Positions 18,527-27,489 of a DNA stretch of 64,000 nt are shown here, piece by piece. Within the stretch, counting starts at the first letter, position 1. The number at the start of each line of letters is the position of its first letter. This stretch comes from JAGTVG01 sp964389805 (GTDB taxonomy: Bacteria > Bacteroidota > Bacteroidia > Cytophagales > Cyclobacteriaceae): the NCBI GenBank assembly GCA_964389805.1, contig CAYMFU010000131.1:6554-70553 (forward strand). The letters run 5' to 3'. Made by a program: the position numbers and the translations under genes. The notes under the pieces are model-generated. The model was given only the letters and a program-made list of their open reading frames with translations, was not told the origin of the DNA and did no database searches.

Positions 18527-19764
18527 GATAAGATTGTCTTTAAATTTACCAAAATGGCATTAGTAGAACCGAGATTCTCATTAACATATAATCTGCTGGC
18601 ATGGCGGGCTCTGGTATAAAATGCTTCATCCATGAGCAAATCATTCATTACCCGCTTAAGCATAATTGGATCAGAAACTTCAAATGCACCCCCTCCTTTT
18701 ATTAAAGCCTGGACCTCATGATATTTTTTATTCAATTTGCCTTTGCCTATTATTACGGGCTTACCGTAAGTTGCGGGTTCCAATATATTATGTAATCCCT
18801 CACCAAATGCTCCTCCTACGTATGTAATATCTGCATATTTATAAATGGAGGATAACATACCAATATTGTCAATGATAAGTACTTGAGCATCCTCTAATCC
18901 ATTGCCAATATTACTATATCTTAGAGTTTTTACTTGTATTTTTTCTTCAATATAGGTGATCTCTTCTTCGCTTATGTTATGTGGAGCGATTACAAATCTC
19001 AAATCATGATGATGCTTAATATACTGTATCCATAAATTTATATCTTTTGACCAGGTACTCCCCAGCACGACCAGGCGACAGTTTCCTTTAAAATCTTCAA
19101 CGAATTTAAGTGGAGTGTGTTTCTTCAAAATTGTATTTACTCTGTCGAGTCGCGTATCGCCACTTATTATAGCATTCTCTAGCCCTACACTTTTCAATAA
19201 TTCCAGCGTTTCCTCATTCTGAACAAAGAAAAAATGAAATTTACTAAGCATACGCCTGTAAAATGATCCATAAAACTTAAAAAATACCTGATCTGGCCGT
19301 AATATAGTAGATACCGAAAACACTGGAATATCTTTTTGATTGCATGCATTTAAATAATGGTACCAGTATTCATATTTAATAAAAAAAACAGCCGCGGGAT
19401 TTAAAACATCTAAAAGAGATTTGGCATTTGATTCAGTATCTTCCGGTAAATAAAAAATACCATCCGCAATTGGATTATCCTTTTGATACTCATATCCGGA
19501 AGGTGAAAAAAAAGAAACGAAACGCTGATATTGCGGATACATCTCTTGTATTGCTTCTATCAATGGCAGAGCTTGTTCGAACTCCCCTAATGAAGCACAA
19601 TGGAACCAGAGGTTTTTTTCTTCTTTAATCAGTTTATCTTCTATTGAATTGAACGCCCGTTGTCTTCCGGCTATAAGGAGTTTTGCCTTGGCATTAAAAT
19701 TTGAGTACACTAAAAGTAGCAGGTTAAATATACGATTCAGTATGTTGTATATAATGAGCCCCAT
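18523..19764 (-). CDS. waaA: 3-deoxy-D-manno-octulosonic acid (KDO) transferase
   Basis: WaaA/KdtA adds KDO to lipid A precursor on the inner face of the inner membrane, using CMP-KDO. The N-terminal part has NLWFHCASLGEFEQALPLIE. The GT-B C-terminal part has ADITYVGGAFGEGLHNILEPATYGKPVIIG, the nucleotide-sugar motif of the family. A TTG nine bases upstream is in frame, but the ATG at 19764 gives the expected MGLIIYNI start and 413 residues. It is cotranscribed with rsgA. Confidence 0.93.
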   Translation of the reverse strand: MGLIIYNILNRIFNLLLLVYSNFNAKAKLLIAGRQRAFNSIEDKLIKEEKNLWFHCASLGEFEQALPLIEAIQEMYPQYQRFVSFFSPSGYEYQKDNPIADGIFYLPEDTESNAKSLLDVLNPAAVFFIKYEYWYHYLNACNQKDIPVFSVSTILRPDQVFFKFYGSFYRRMLSKFHFFFVQNEETLELLKSVGLENAIISGDTRLDRVNTILKKHTPLKFVEDFKGNCRLVVLGSTWSKDINLWIQYIKHHHDLRFVIAPHNISEEEITYIEEKIQVKTLRYSNIGNGLEDAQVLIIDNIGMLSSIYKYADITYVGGAFGEGLHNILEPATYGKPVIIGKGKLNKKYHEVQALIKGGGAFEVSDPIMLKRVMNDLLMDEAFYTRARHASRLYVNENLGSTNAILVNLKTILS

Positions 19765-19783
19765 GAATGGCAAAATACAAAAA

Positions 19784-19806
19784 TAATCCCGCCAGAAGCG
19801 GGATTA
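19784..19806 (-). terminator. terminator after ahpC
   Basis: A 9-bp stem TAATCCCGC / GCGGGATTA with a 5-base loop is followed on the minus strand by ATTTTTG. It lies between the ahpC stop and the waaA start, and insulates waaA-rsgA from the peroxide-response operon. T-rich sequence on both sides could make it bidirectional. Confidence 0.8.
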
Positions 19807-19817
19807 AATATTTTTTT

Positions 19818-20447
19818 TTAGTGGGTCGACAGATAATCCGCTACCCCTGATGAAGTGGCTTTCATAGCATCCTTTCCTTCTTCCCAGTTCGCTGGACATA
19901 CCACGCCATGTTCTAATGAGAAATGCCATGCATCTACAATTCTGAGCGTATCATCAATATTCCTGCCAAGTGAATCGAAATTTACATATTCATGACGGAC
20001 AATTCCTTCTTTATCAATGAGGAATGTCCCCCTGTGTGCAACAGGTGCACCTTCAAAAACCAGTTCCCCTTCTTCATTATAATCATATTCGCCAGCCAAA
20101 ACACCAAAGTTATCAGTTATGGTTTTGGAAGCATCTGCAACTATTGGATAGGTTACTCCCTGGATCCCTCCCTGTTTTCTAGGCGTGTTTAACCATGCAA
20201 CATGTGATTCAGCAGTATCTGTGGATACCGCAACAACAGCAACTCCCCTTTTTTCAAACTCAGGAAGTTTTTCCTGAAAGGCAAGTATCTCTGTAGGACA
20301 AACATAAGTGAAATCCTTAGGATAGAAAAAGAAAATTACTTCCTGCTTTCCTATAAATTGCTCAAGGGAATAATCTTCAACAATTTGATTCCCGTTGATA
20401 ACGGCGTGCGCTTTAAATAATGGTGCTTTTTTACCTACTATTGACAT
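19818..20447 (-). CDS. ahpC: 2-Cys peroxiredoxin AhpC
   Basis: A 209-residue typical 2-Cys peroxiredoxin that reduces H2O2 and organic peroxides. The peroxidatic cysteine is C50 in FTYVCPTE, and the resolving cysteine is C184 in GVVCPANW. The C-terminal arm (to YLSTH) is present, as in the AhpC/Prx1 group. It lies 25 bases downstream of the PerR-like gene with no promoter motif between, so the two form an operon. No ahpF gene is adjacent. Reduction by thioredoxin is possible, since trxA lies just upstream. Confidence 0.95.
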   Translation of the reverse strand: MSIVGKKAPLFKAHAVINGNQIVEDYSLEQFIGKQEVIFFFYPKDFTYVCPTEILAFQEKLPEFEKRGVAVVAVSTDTAESHVAWLNTPRKQGGIQGVTYPIVADASKTITDNFGVLAGEYDYNEEGELVFEGAPVAHRGTFLIDKEGIVRHEYVNFDSLGRNIDDTLRIVDAWHFSLEHGVVCPANWEEGKDAMKATSSGVADYLSTH

Positions 20448-20472
20448 GTTCTTAATAATTTACTTTTGACAT

Positions 20473-20916
20473 TTATTTTATATGTATTTTTCTTTTAGGG
20501 TCAATTTTTTCAGCTTCAATCCTTAAACTTATCTTTCTAACTTTTAAATTTCTGATTTCCTTGTCATCCATATACCTATTGATCAGTTCATTCAATGAAT
20601 CATCTTTGAAATCAATAATTTCATTCGTTTTGGTAATGTAAATGTGACTATGAGCTGCTGTCTCCCCATCGTATCGCATCAGTCCATCAGAAGTAGCTAC
20701 CTTATGTATTAATCCGGCATTTACTAAACTTTCAAGGGTTTTATATACGGTACCCAGGGAAATACTGGGATTAACTTTTTTCACATGCTTGTATACTTCT
20801 TCAGATGAAGGATGGTCCAAATGCTCATATAAAGTACTCAAAATAACAATCCTCTGTTGCGTAGCTTTCAGCCCTGCTTCTTTGAGATTTTGAGCAATTT
20901 GATCAGTCGGCGACAT
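20473..20916 (-). CDS. perR: PerR-like Fur-family peroxide regulator lacking the structural zinc site
   Basis: A 147-residue Fur-family repressor with a winged-helix N-terminus (LKATQQRIVILSTL, SLGTVYKTLESL). Compared with B. subtilis PerR (from memory), the regulatory Fe/Mn ligands are all present with a constant offset of two: H35, D83, H89, H91, D102. Asp at 83 and 102 marks PerR rather than Fur. The structural zinc cysteines are absent: the CxxC after the HxH reads I94-T-K-T97, and there is no C-terminal CxxC. It heads an operon with ahpC. A palindrome lies at its predicted start site. I infer peroxide sensing by histidine oxidation. Confidence 0.85.
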   Translation of the reverse strand: MSPTDQIAQNLKEAGLKATQQRIVILSTLYEHLDHPSSEEVYKHVKKVNPSISLGTVYKTLESLVNAGLIHKVATSDGLMRYDGETAAHSHIYITKTNEIIDFKDDSLNELINRYMDDKEIRNLKVRKISLRIEAEKIDPKRKIHIK

Positions 20917-20939
20917 CTATATATAATAATTATTATTAA

Positions 20940-20956
20940 TTAGTAATAATTACTAA
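20940..20956. promoter_or_regulatory. palindromic operator, probable PerR box
   Basis: TTAGTAATAATTACTAA is a perfect 8-1-8 palindrome 24 bases before the perR ATG. Its inner 7-1-7 form has the layout of the B. subtilis PerR box TTATAATnATTATAA. It covers the predicted transcription start, so binding would block transcription of perR-ahpC. Confidence 0.7.
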
Positions 20957-20964
20957 CAAAGATA
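20957..20964 (-). promoter_or_regulatory. predicted -7 element of perR-ahpC
   Basis: On the minus strand the bases read TATCTTTG (TAnnTTTG), directly next to the palindrome. Transcription would start inside the palindrome, about 35 bases before the ATG. Confidence 0.6.
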
Positions 20965-21040
20965 GAGCAATTGGATTTAAAAGTAAAGGATCTTGCATTA
21001 AAAAAAATTAAATATGGAATTTGAGAAAAGGTATTGAATT

Positions 21041-21084
21041 AAAAAAATCCCACTGGCCTGCCTATTGCAGGCAGGCCAGTGGGA
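21041..21084 (-). terminator. strong terminator after trxA
   Basis: A perfect 15-bp stem (21048-21062 with 21070-21084; TCCCACTGGCCTGCC and its complement) with a 7-base loop. On the minus strand it is followed by seven T. It begins five bases after the trxA stop. Confidence 0.92.
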
Positions 21085-21089
21085 TAATA

Positions 21090-21410
21090 TTATAACTGGG
21101 CTTCTAACTTTTTCAATAGAACACTTTTAGGGACAGCCCCGATCTGTTTATCAACAATTTCTCCATTCTTGAAAATTAACAGGGTAGGGATACTCCTTAT
21201 CCCAAATTGTGCCGATACAGTTGGATTATTATCTACATCTACTTTCCCGATTAAGGCTTTACCATCATAATCCTTTGCAAGATCTTCAACTACCGGACCA
21301 ATCAGTTTACAAGGCCCACACCACTCAGCCCAGAAGTCGACCAGAACAGGTTTTTCAGTTCCCAAAATTTCCTGATAATTGCTATCTGTAATCTCAATAG
21401 GTTTGCTCAT
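21090..21410 (-). CDS. trxA: thioredoxin
   Basis: A 106-residue thioredoxin with the active site W-C31-G-P-C34 in DFWAEWCGPCK and the cis-proline segment RSIPTLLIF. It is a cytoplasmic dithiol reductant for enzymes such as peroxiredoxins. It sits between dnaE and the perR-ahpC operon but has its own promoter element and a strong terminator, so it is probably transcribed alone. Confidence 0.96.
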   Translation of the reverse strand: MSKPIEITDSNYQEILGTEKPVLVDFWAEWCGPCKLIGPVVEDLAKDYDGKALIGKVDVDNNPTVSAQFGIRSIPTLLIFKNGEIVDKQIGAVPKSVLLKKLEAQL

Positions 21411-21445
21411 TACTATTTTTTTTAAATCGTATAATTAAACTTTTG

Positions 21446-21453
21446 CAAATATA
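21446..21453 (-). promoter_or_regulatory. predicted -7 element of trxA
   Basis: Reads TATATTTG on the minus strand, 36 bases before the trxA ATG. A TTTG on the same strand lies 23 bases upstream, slightly beyond the usual spacing. Confidence 0.5.
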
Positions 21454-21521
21454 ATTTTAAAAATTGAGGTGAAATTCAAAATAAAGATATAAATCTGAAT
21501 TTGTAAATTATATGACATCCC

Positions 21522-24500
21522 TTAATGCATCAAAATCTTATATTCCATTCCAGGCATTGCCTCTAACTCCACAATAAGGTCATCTGTAATCCCTATCCTT
21601 ATCTTCCTTGAAAACATATCCACCTTGAAATTTTCATTTCTATCGGAAATGTTAAATAATAAAGAACCCTTCCCGGGATTGCTCTCAGCTATTTCTGTCA
21701 TCTTAGATATGAATGATTCGGTTATATCGCCGACATCAACAAACAACTCTATCCCATCCAGGTATTTCTCCCTTACTTCATTTAGCAGATCAATTTCCTG
21801 AATTTTGAATTCGAGTTCATTCTCATTCCATTTTCGTGGAGCTATTATACCACGAATGAACAGGAACCAATCCGTCTCAAAATATTTCTTAAACTTCAGA
21901 TAATTATCCGAGAATAGATAAAAAGAATAGGTTGACTCATAATCCTCAAAGGTAAGGATGCCAAAAGGATTACCTTTCTTTGTAACTCTATGTGCATAAC
22001 CTGATACGATCCCTCCTAATCTTATTTCCTTACCCTTCAGGTTGCCCAGATCACTAAACTCTCCTAAATGTGTATTGCAAAAATGCTTCAGTTCAAATTT
22101 ATATTGATCCAGTGGATGCCCCGAAATATAGAAACCTACAACATCTTTTTCAATTTTAAGTTTTTCTATATTGGTAAATGGTTCGCATTGTTCAATCCTG
22201 GGTAAAGGAAGGCTCTCACTTGAGCTGCCACCGAATAAGGATTGTTGAGATGCATTTTTTTCAGCTTGTAATTTATTACCGTATTTAATGGCTTTTTCAA
22301 TCAGGCTGGTATTATTATCGTCTGAATGCAGGTATTGTTTTCTGTGGATATCGCCAATGCCATCAAAAGCGCCAGACATAACCAGGCTTTCAAATGTCTT
22401 TTTATTAGCATTCCGCAGGTTTACCCTACCGGCAAAATCAAAAATATCAGAATATCCACCATGTTCTTCTCTTTCTATTATGATAGCTTCAACCGCTGCA
22501 TCTCCAGTTCCTTTAATCGCCCCAAGTCCAAACAGGATTTCATCTTTTTCATTTACCGTAAATGACGTGCTACTCTGATTTATATTCGGGCCAAGCACTT
22601 TAATCCCCATTCGCCGGCACTCATCCATGAAGAAGGTGATCTTATCTATGTTACTTTGATTATGTGACAAGACCGATGCCATATATTCTGAAGGATGGTG
22701 GGCTTTCAGGTATGCCGTTTGATAAGCGACAACAGAATAAGCAGCTGAATGCGACCTGTTAAATCCATAGGCAGCAAATTTTTCCATAATTGAAAAAATT
22801 TCCGTGGCGTTTTTGGTACTAATGTTATGAAGTTTTTTAGCACCTTCAATAAATTCCTCCTGCATTCCACGCATAACATCCATCTTCTTTTTACCCATGG
22901 CACGGCGCAGTATATCCGCTTTCCCTAAAGTGAACCCTGCGATTATCTGGGCCGTTTGCATGATCTGTTCTTGATAAACCATGATCCCATACGTGTTCTT
23001 CAGTATGGGTTCAAGCAGTTCATGAGGATATTCAACTTTTTCCCTACCATGTTTTCGATTGATGAAATTAGGGATAAAGTCCATTGGGCCTGGCCGGAAG
23101 AGAGCATTCATGGCAATCAGATCTTCTATATCCGTTGGTTTCAATTCTTGAAGATATTTACGCATCCCGGCAGATTCAAACTGAAAAGTTGCGATAGTAT
23201 CCCCCCTTTGATATAATTCGAAGGTCATTTCATCATTAAATGAGATGTTGTCGATATCTATATCAATGGATTTAGATTTACGTATGATCTCAAGCGCATC
23301 TTTTATTATACTCAAGGTCTTTAAACCAAGAAAGTCCATTTTCAGCATTCCGGCATCCTCAATCACCTTTCCATCGAACTGGGTAATCCATAAATCCGTA
23401 TCCTTTGATGAAGAAACTGGAATATAGTTGGTAATATCGTCGGGAGCTATGATGACTCCAGCTGCATGTATACCAGAATTTCGGACAGATCCTTCAAGTT
23501 TCTCTGCCAGGTTTAAGACATTGGCTTTCTCATCACTCCCTTTTTTAATTTCAGCAAGCTCTTTCACCTCTTTAAAAGCCTGTGACAATGATACACCCGG
23601 TCTCTCAGGTACAAGTTTAGCTAATGTATCTGCTTCTGAAAGAGGAAGATCCAAAACCCTGGCCACATCACGGATTGCCATTTTAGCAGCCATTGTACCA
23701 TAGGTTATGATTTGGGCAACCTGATTATGGCCATACTTGTCCACTACATAATCAATTACTTTTTGCCGGCCTTCATCATCGAAATCCGTGTCAATATCAG
23801 GCATTGATACACGCTCAGGATTTAAAAATCGTTCAAAAAGAAGATTGTACTTAATAGGATCAATATTCGTGATACCGATACAATAAGCCACGACAGAACC
23901 TGCTGCGGAACCTCTACCAGGCCCGATCATAACCCCTATATTCCTTCCGGCATTGATCATATCGGATGTAATCAGAAAATACCCTGCAAAACCCATCGTA
24001 TTTATGATATTGAGCTCATGATTTATGCGATCTTCAATATCTTCTGAAAATTCAGAATATCGCTTTTTTGCTCCCTGAAAAGACAAGTGCTTCAAATAAG
24101 CATCGGCATCTACGTATCCTTTTGGGATGGGAAAATTAGGCAGTAATATATCCCTCTTCAGATTTGGGCTGAAGCATTTATCGGCGATCTCATTTGTAAA
24201 ATCCAGAGCCTGCGGTGCATCTATAAATAACTGCTCCATTTCTTCAGTTGATTTGAAATAGAACTCATCATTAGGAAAGCCAAAGCGATATCCCTTCCCA
24301 TCGCCAATGGGTGTTGATTTCAGATCTCCGGTGTTGACGCATAAAAGTATATCATGTGCTTCCGCATCATCTTTTTCTACATAATGAGAATCGTTAGTAG
24401 CTATGGCATTAACTTTATGCTTCTTGCTCCATTTTAAAAGGACCTGGTTAACATCTTCCTGGCTTTTCCCTGTATTATCAATATCCTGCAGATTGTGACG

Positions 24501-25031
24501 CTGCAATTCGATATAATAGTCTTCACAAAACAGATCAAGCCACCATTTGAATTCCTTCTCAGCCTCCTCTTCCGATTTCCATAATATTGCCTGTGGAACA
24601 ATTGCACCAATGCAACATGAAGTAGCAATAAGTCCTTCATGATACTTTAATATTAATTCTTTGTCGATGCGTGGCCATTTACTATACAATCCTTCAGTAT
24701 AGCCCAATGAACAAAGTTTCATCAGGTTTTTATATCCAATTTCGTTTTTTGCAAGTAAGAGCTGATGATACCGGTTGTCTCTATTTTCTTTACTGAAGGA
24801 TTTTTTATGCCTGTCTTCAACAACATAGAATTCGCAGCCAATTATGGGTTTGACATTATACTTATTGGCTTCCGCCACGAATTTAAAAGCCCCGAACATA
24901 TTACCATGATCAGTCAGTGCAACAGCACTCATCCCATCATTATAAGCTTTTTGAACCATATCTTTTATTGAAGCCGCTCCGTCAAGGAGAGAATATTGGG
25001 TATGGCAGTGCAAATGGTTAAACGATGGCAT
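21522..25031 (-). CDS. dnaE: DNA polymerase III subunit alpha
   Basis: A 1169-residue replicative polymerase of the DnaE1 type. The N-terminal PHP domain starts HLHCHTQYSLLDGA and has ALTDHGNMFG. The polymerase centre contains PDIDTDFDDEGR and a later KMDFLGL. The HhH and OB-fold region follows (IRLGGIVSGYAHR, GNPFGILTFEDYE). Length is normal for the family. It lies three bases downstream of rsmG, so it is at the end of the glycosyltransferase-sigma-rsmG-dnaE run. Confidence 0.97.
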   Translation of the reverse strand: MPSFNHLHCHTQYSLLDGAASIKDMVQKAYNDGMSAVALTDHGNMFGAFKFVAEANKYNVKPIIGCEFYVVEDRHKKSFSKENRDNRYHQLLLAKNEIGYKNLMKLCSLGYTEGLYSKWPRIDKELILKYHEGLIATSCCIGAIVPQAILWKSEEEAEKEFKWWLDLFCEDYYIELQRHNLQDIDNTGKSQEDVNQVLLKWSKKHKVNAIATNDSHYVEKDDAEAHDILLCVNTGDLKSTPIGDGKGYRFGFPNDEFYFKSTEEMEQLFIDAPQALDFTNEIADKCFSPNLKRDILLPNFPIPKGYVDADAYLKHLSFQGAKKRYSEFSEDIEDRINHELNIINTMGFAGYFLITSDMINAGRNIGVMIGPGRGSAAGSVVAYCIGITNIDPIKYNLLFERFLNPERVSMPDIDTDFDDEGRQKVIDYVVDKYGHNQVAQIITYGTMAAKMAIRDVARVLDLPLSEADTLAKLVPERPGVSLSQAFKEVKELAEIKKGSDEKANVLNLAEKLEGSVRNSGIHAAGVIIAPDDITNYIPVSSSKDTDLWITQFDGKVIEDAGMLKMDFLGLKTLSIIKDALEIIRKSKSIDIDIDNISFNDEMTFELYQRGDTIATFQFESAGMRKYLQELKPTDIEDLIAMNALFRPGPMDFIPNFINRKHGREKVEYPHELLEPILKNTYGIMVYQEQIMQTAQIIAGFTLGKADILRRAMGKKKMDVMRGMQEEFIEGAKKLHNISTKNATEIFSIMEKFAAYGFNRSHSAAYSVVAYQTAYLKAHHPSEYMASVLSHNQSNIDKITFFMDECRRMGIKVLGPNINQSSTSFTVNEKDEILFGLGAIKGTGDAAVEAIIIEREEHGGYSDIFDFAGRVNLRNANKKTFESLVMSGAFDGIGDIHRKQYLHSDDNNTSLIEKAIKYGNKLQAEKNASQQSLFGGSSSESLPLPRIEQCEPFTNIEKLKIEKDVVGFYISGHPLDQYKFELKHFCNTHLGEFSDLGNLKGKEIRLGGIVSGYAHRVTKKGNPFGILTFEDYESTYSFYLFSDNYLKFKKYFETDWFLFIRGIIAPRKWNENELEFKIQEIDLLNEVREKYLDGIELFVDVGDITESFISKMTEIAESNPGKGSLLFNISDRNENFKVDMFSRKIRIGITDDLIVELEAMPGMEYKILMH

Positions 25032-25034
25032 ATG

Positions 25035-25670
25035 TTATTTCACAAATGGTATATAAACCAGCTTTTTAGTTTCAAAAAAAGATTCTTTAAAATAGTCCTT
25101 CAAATCAATGAGTTTATACTGCACTTTTAAGGCTTTCAATTCCTCAGTTAAATCTCCACCTTTTAAATATAGGATTCCATTAGGTAATTCATTTGTAAAA
25201 CTGGAAATAATTTTTGATTTTGTCCATGTATAAAATAGAGTAATTTTCGTAACTGCCCTGGCGGTAATAAAATCATATTTTTCTGTCAGGTTTTCTACCC
25301 GATCACATACTGTTTTAACATTCTTTAATTGTAAATCCTGGCATATATTATCCACTACTTTTATTTTCTTTCCTATGGAGTCCAGTAGAGTAAATTCAAC
25401 TTCCGGGAAACAGACAGCAAGCGGTATCCCCGGAAATCCGCCACCCGTACCTACATCCAATACCCTGGTCCTTGATTTAAACTCAATGATTTTAGAAATA
25501 GCCAGGGAATGAAGAATATGTCTTTCATAAAGTGAATCTATATCCTTTCTTGAAACTAGGTTTATCCTTTCGTTCCATGAGGCATAAAGTGGACCTAATT
25601 TATTTAAAAGATCGACCTGGTGGTCCGATAGGTGGGGAAAATATTTTAATACCAGCTCGGGATTATCCAA
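25035..25670 (-). CDS. rsmG: 16S rRNA (guanine-527-N7) methyltransferase
   Basis: RsmG (GidB) methylates G527 of 16S rRNA with S-adenosylmethionine. The SAM site is RVLDVGTGGGFPGIPLAVCFPE, with ERINLVSRKDID before it and YDFITARAVTK after it. The frame is open to 25730, inside the sigma factor gene. I prefer the TTG at 25670, eight bases after the sigma stop and preceded by AGAAG, because it gives 211 residues, close to the family length. An ATG at 25712 is the alternative. Confidence 0.9.
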   Translation of the reverse strand: MDNPELVLKYFPHLSDHQVDLLNKLGPLYASWNERINLVSRKDIDSLYERHILHSLAISKIIEFKSRTRVLDVGTGGGFPGIPLAVCFPEVEFTLLDSIGKKIKVVDNICQDLQLKNVKTVCDRVENLTEKYDFITARAVTKITLFYTWTKSKIISSFTNELPNGILYLKGGDLTEELKALKVQYKLIDLKDYFKESFFETKKLVYIPFVK

Positions 25671-25677
25671 TTTACTT

Positions 25678-26286
25678 CTATATATGACGTTCTTTCCCTT
25701 TAACAATATCATAAAGCAACTCCCTGGCACGATGTAATTGTGCTTTTACGGTCCCCAGGGGTGCCTCAAGTTCTGTTGCTATCTCCTCGTAAGAGAGCTC
25801 TTCAAAATATCTTAATTTGACCAGGCGCTGGTATTTTGGTGGCAATTTTGTAACAAAATCACGGATCAGGCCTATTTTTTGCTTTTTTATTGCCTCTTCT
25901 TGTGGGTTAAGATTCCTGTCCTGAACATCAATACTGATCGTTTCACCATCATCATCTTTATATGAAGAATCCAGACTCAGGGTTTCAAGCTTTTTCTTCC
26001 TGATAAAATCAATTGAGTTATTTGTGGCGATCCGGAACAACCATGTACTGAAGGTATAATCTTTCTTAAAGCGGTGAAGGTTTTTAAAGGCCTTAGCAAA
26101 AGCTTCAATGGTAAGATCCTCGGCATCATCAACATTACGGACCATTTTGAGGATCATATGATATACTGGCTTTTTATATCTTTTCAATAATTCGGCATAG
26201 GCAGTCTCATCATTTTTGATAATGGCCCTATCGATCAAATTAAAATCTTCAATCGCCTTTTCTGAAAACTCTTTGCCTAATTCCAT
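25678..26286 (-). CDS. ECF-type RNA polymerase sigma factor
   Basis: A 202-residue sigma-70 family protein of the extracytoplasmic-function class. Region 2 contains DAEDLTIEAFAKAFKNL and TFSTWLFRIATN. Region 4 contains LPPKYQRLVKLRYFEELSYEEIA and GTVKAQLHRARELL. No anti-sigma gene is adjacent, so it is not one of the TonB-linked FecI/FecR pairs. It overlaps the upstream glycosyltransferase by ten bases and is followed by rsmG, so it is probably expressed constitutively within a housekeeping operon. Confidence 0.9.
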   Translation of the reverse strand: MELGKEFSEKAIEDFNLIDRAIIKNDETAYAELLKRYKKPVYHMILKMVRNVDDAEDLTIEAFAKAFKNLHRFKKDYTFSTWLFRIATNNSIDFIRKKKLETLSLDSSYKDDDGETISIDVQDRNLNPQEEAIKKQKIGLIRDFVTKLPPKYQRLVKLRYFEELSYEEIATELEAPLGTVKAQLHRARELLYDIVKGKERHI

Positions 26287-27389
26287 CTGACTTTCCTAGC
26301 TGTAAATGCTCTTAATGAAAATACAATCAAGTATGAAATATACACAAAATCCATAAACCACAAACCCCAAATTTCATATTTAACTTTAAGGATCTTTGTG
26401 AATCTATCATACACCCATAATAATAACAACAACTGCATAGAAAAAAGGGCAGCTGTCCAATAAATATTATAAGTTAGTATTAATAAAGACAAACCAGTAA
26501 TCCAAAATAATATCTTACTGAAAGAAAAAAGCCCGATCAAAAACTTATGTTTGAATTTATATAACTTACCAACGGATATATGTCTTATCTTTTGGGTTAT
26601 AAATTCACTCAGTGTATTCTTGGGTTCAGATATTATTACACTTTCTGGCTCGAGTACAACCACCGTGTTTTTCGATGTTGAATAACGGTTGACGAACAGA
26701 TCGTCATCACCTCCGGTTACTTTCAAAAACTTATTAAATCCTTTCTTTGATAAGAAGAAGGACCTTTTGTATCCTATATTTCTTCCTACCCCCATATACG
26801 GCATCCCGAGCAGGGCCATTGTAATGTATAAAATGGCTGTTTGAAGTGTTTCATGCCTGATAAACATATTCAAGAATCCCGGATGTCTATTGTAATAAGA
26901 AAATCCAAGTACAAAATCTGTTTTTCCGTTGAACTGGCTGACCATTTTTTTAAGCCAGTTATAGGAAATCGGATCGCAGTCGGCATCAGTCAACACCAGG
27001 AGCTCATTCTTTGCTCCCTTGATTCCCAGAGTTAAAGCATATTTTTTCGCATTAATGTGCTCCGGAGTCCATTCAACTCTTACCATTTTCAACTTCGGGT
27101 CCTTTGATTGTTCTTCCAGAAGAAATTCATAGGAACCATCAGTGGACCGATCATCCACAATTACTACTTCAAAATCGACATAAGCCTGGGCTAATAATTT
27201 AGGAATGAGAACTTTTAAATTTTCAATTTCATTGTGCGCACATACCACGATGGATACAGGCTTGTCTTCAATATCTAGAACATGTTCCTTTGATCTATAC
27301 CTTGATAATTTAATTAAGGATAGTATGTTCAGCAAGATGGTAACAAATGATGAAAGGCAAAATATAATAAATAAGATTTCTAAAGTCAT
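26277..27389 (-). CDS. membrane-bound family 2 glycosyltransferase
   Basis: A 370-residue glycosyltransferase with an N-terminal membrane helix (about 1-26) and C-terminal spans (about 285-350). The GT-A core has SIVVCAHNEIENL, VIVDDRSTDGS, LTDADCDP (DxD) and a GGDDDLFVN acidic motif, followed by QKIRHISVG in the position of the QxxRW motif of processive enzymes. It may build a membrane-linked glycan. It starts the minus-strand operon that leads into sigma, rsmG and dnaE. Confidence 0.85.
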   Translation of the reverse strand: MTLEILFIIFCLSSFVTILLNILSLIKLSRYRSKEHVLDIEDKPVSIVVCAHNEIENLKVLIPKLLAQAYVDFEVVIVDDRSTDGSYEFLLEEQSKDPKLKMVRVEWTPEHINAKKYALTLGIKGAKNELLVLTDADCDPISYNWLKKMVSQFNGKTDFVLGFSYYNRHPGFLNMFIRHETLQTAILYITMALLGMPYMGVGRNIGYKRSFFLSKKGFNKFLKVTGGDDDLFVNRYSTSKNTVVVLEPESVIISEPKNTLSEFITQKIRHISVGKLYKFKHKFLIGLFSFSKILFWITGLSLLILTYNIYWTAALFSMQLLLLLWVYDRFTKILKVKYEIWGLWFMDFVYISYLIVFSLRAFTARKVRWN

Positions 27390-27419
27390 TTTAGAGAAAA
27401 ATCATCCTGATTGAAGGAT

Positions 27420-27427
27420 CAAAGATA
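27420..27427 (-). promoter_or_regulatory. predicted -7 element of the glycosyltransferase-sigma-rsmG-dnaE run
   Basis: Reads TATCTTTG on the minus strand, 31 bases before the glycosyltransferase ATG. Confidence 0.5.
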
Positions 27428-27461
27428 ATCTTATATTTTAGAATTTTTTGGGGATAAAATA

Positions 27462-27469
27462 TATTTTTG
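27462..27469 (+). promoter_or_regulatory. predicted -7 element of tgt
   Basis: TATTTTTG fits TAnnTTTG and lies 21 bases before the ATG at 27490. It supports that ATG over in-frame starts further upstream. Confidence 0.5.
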
Positions 27470-27489
27470 TGATAAATTATTTCGCTTGG

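Noticed and set aside
25671..25730. An N-terminal extension of RsmG inside the sigma factor gene
   Set aside because: It would overlap the sigma gene by 53 bases and adds residues not expected in the family; the TTG just after the sigma stop is better.
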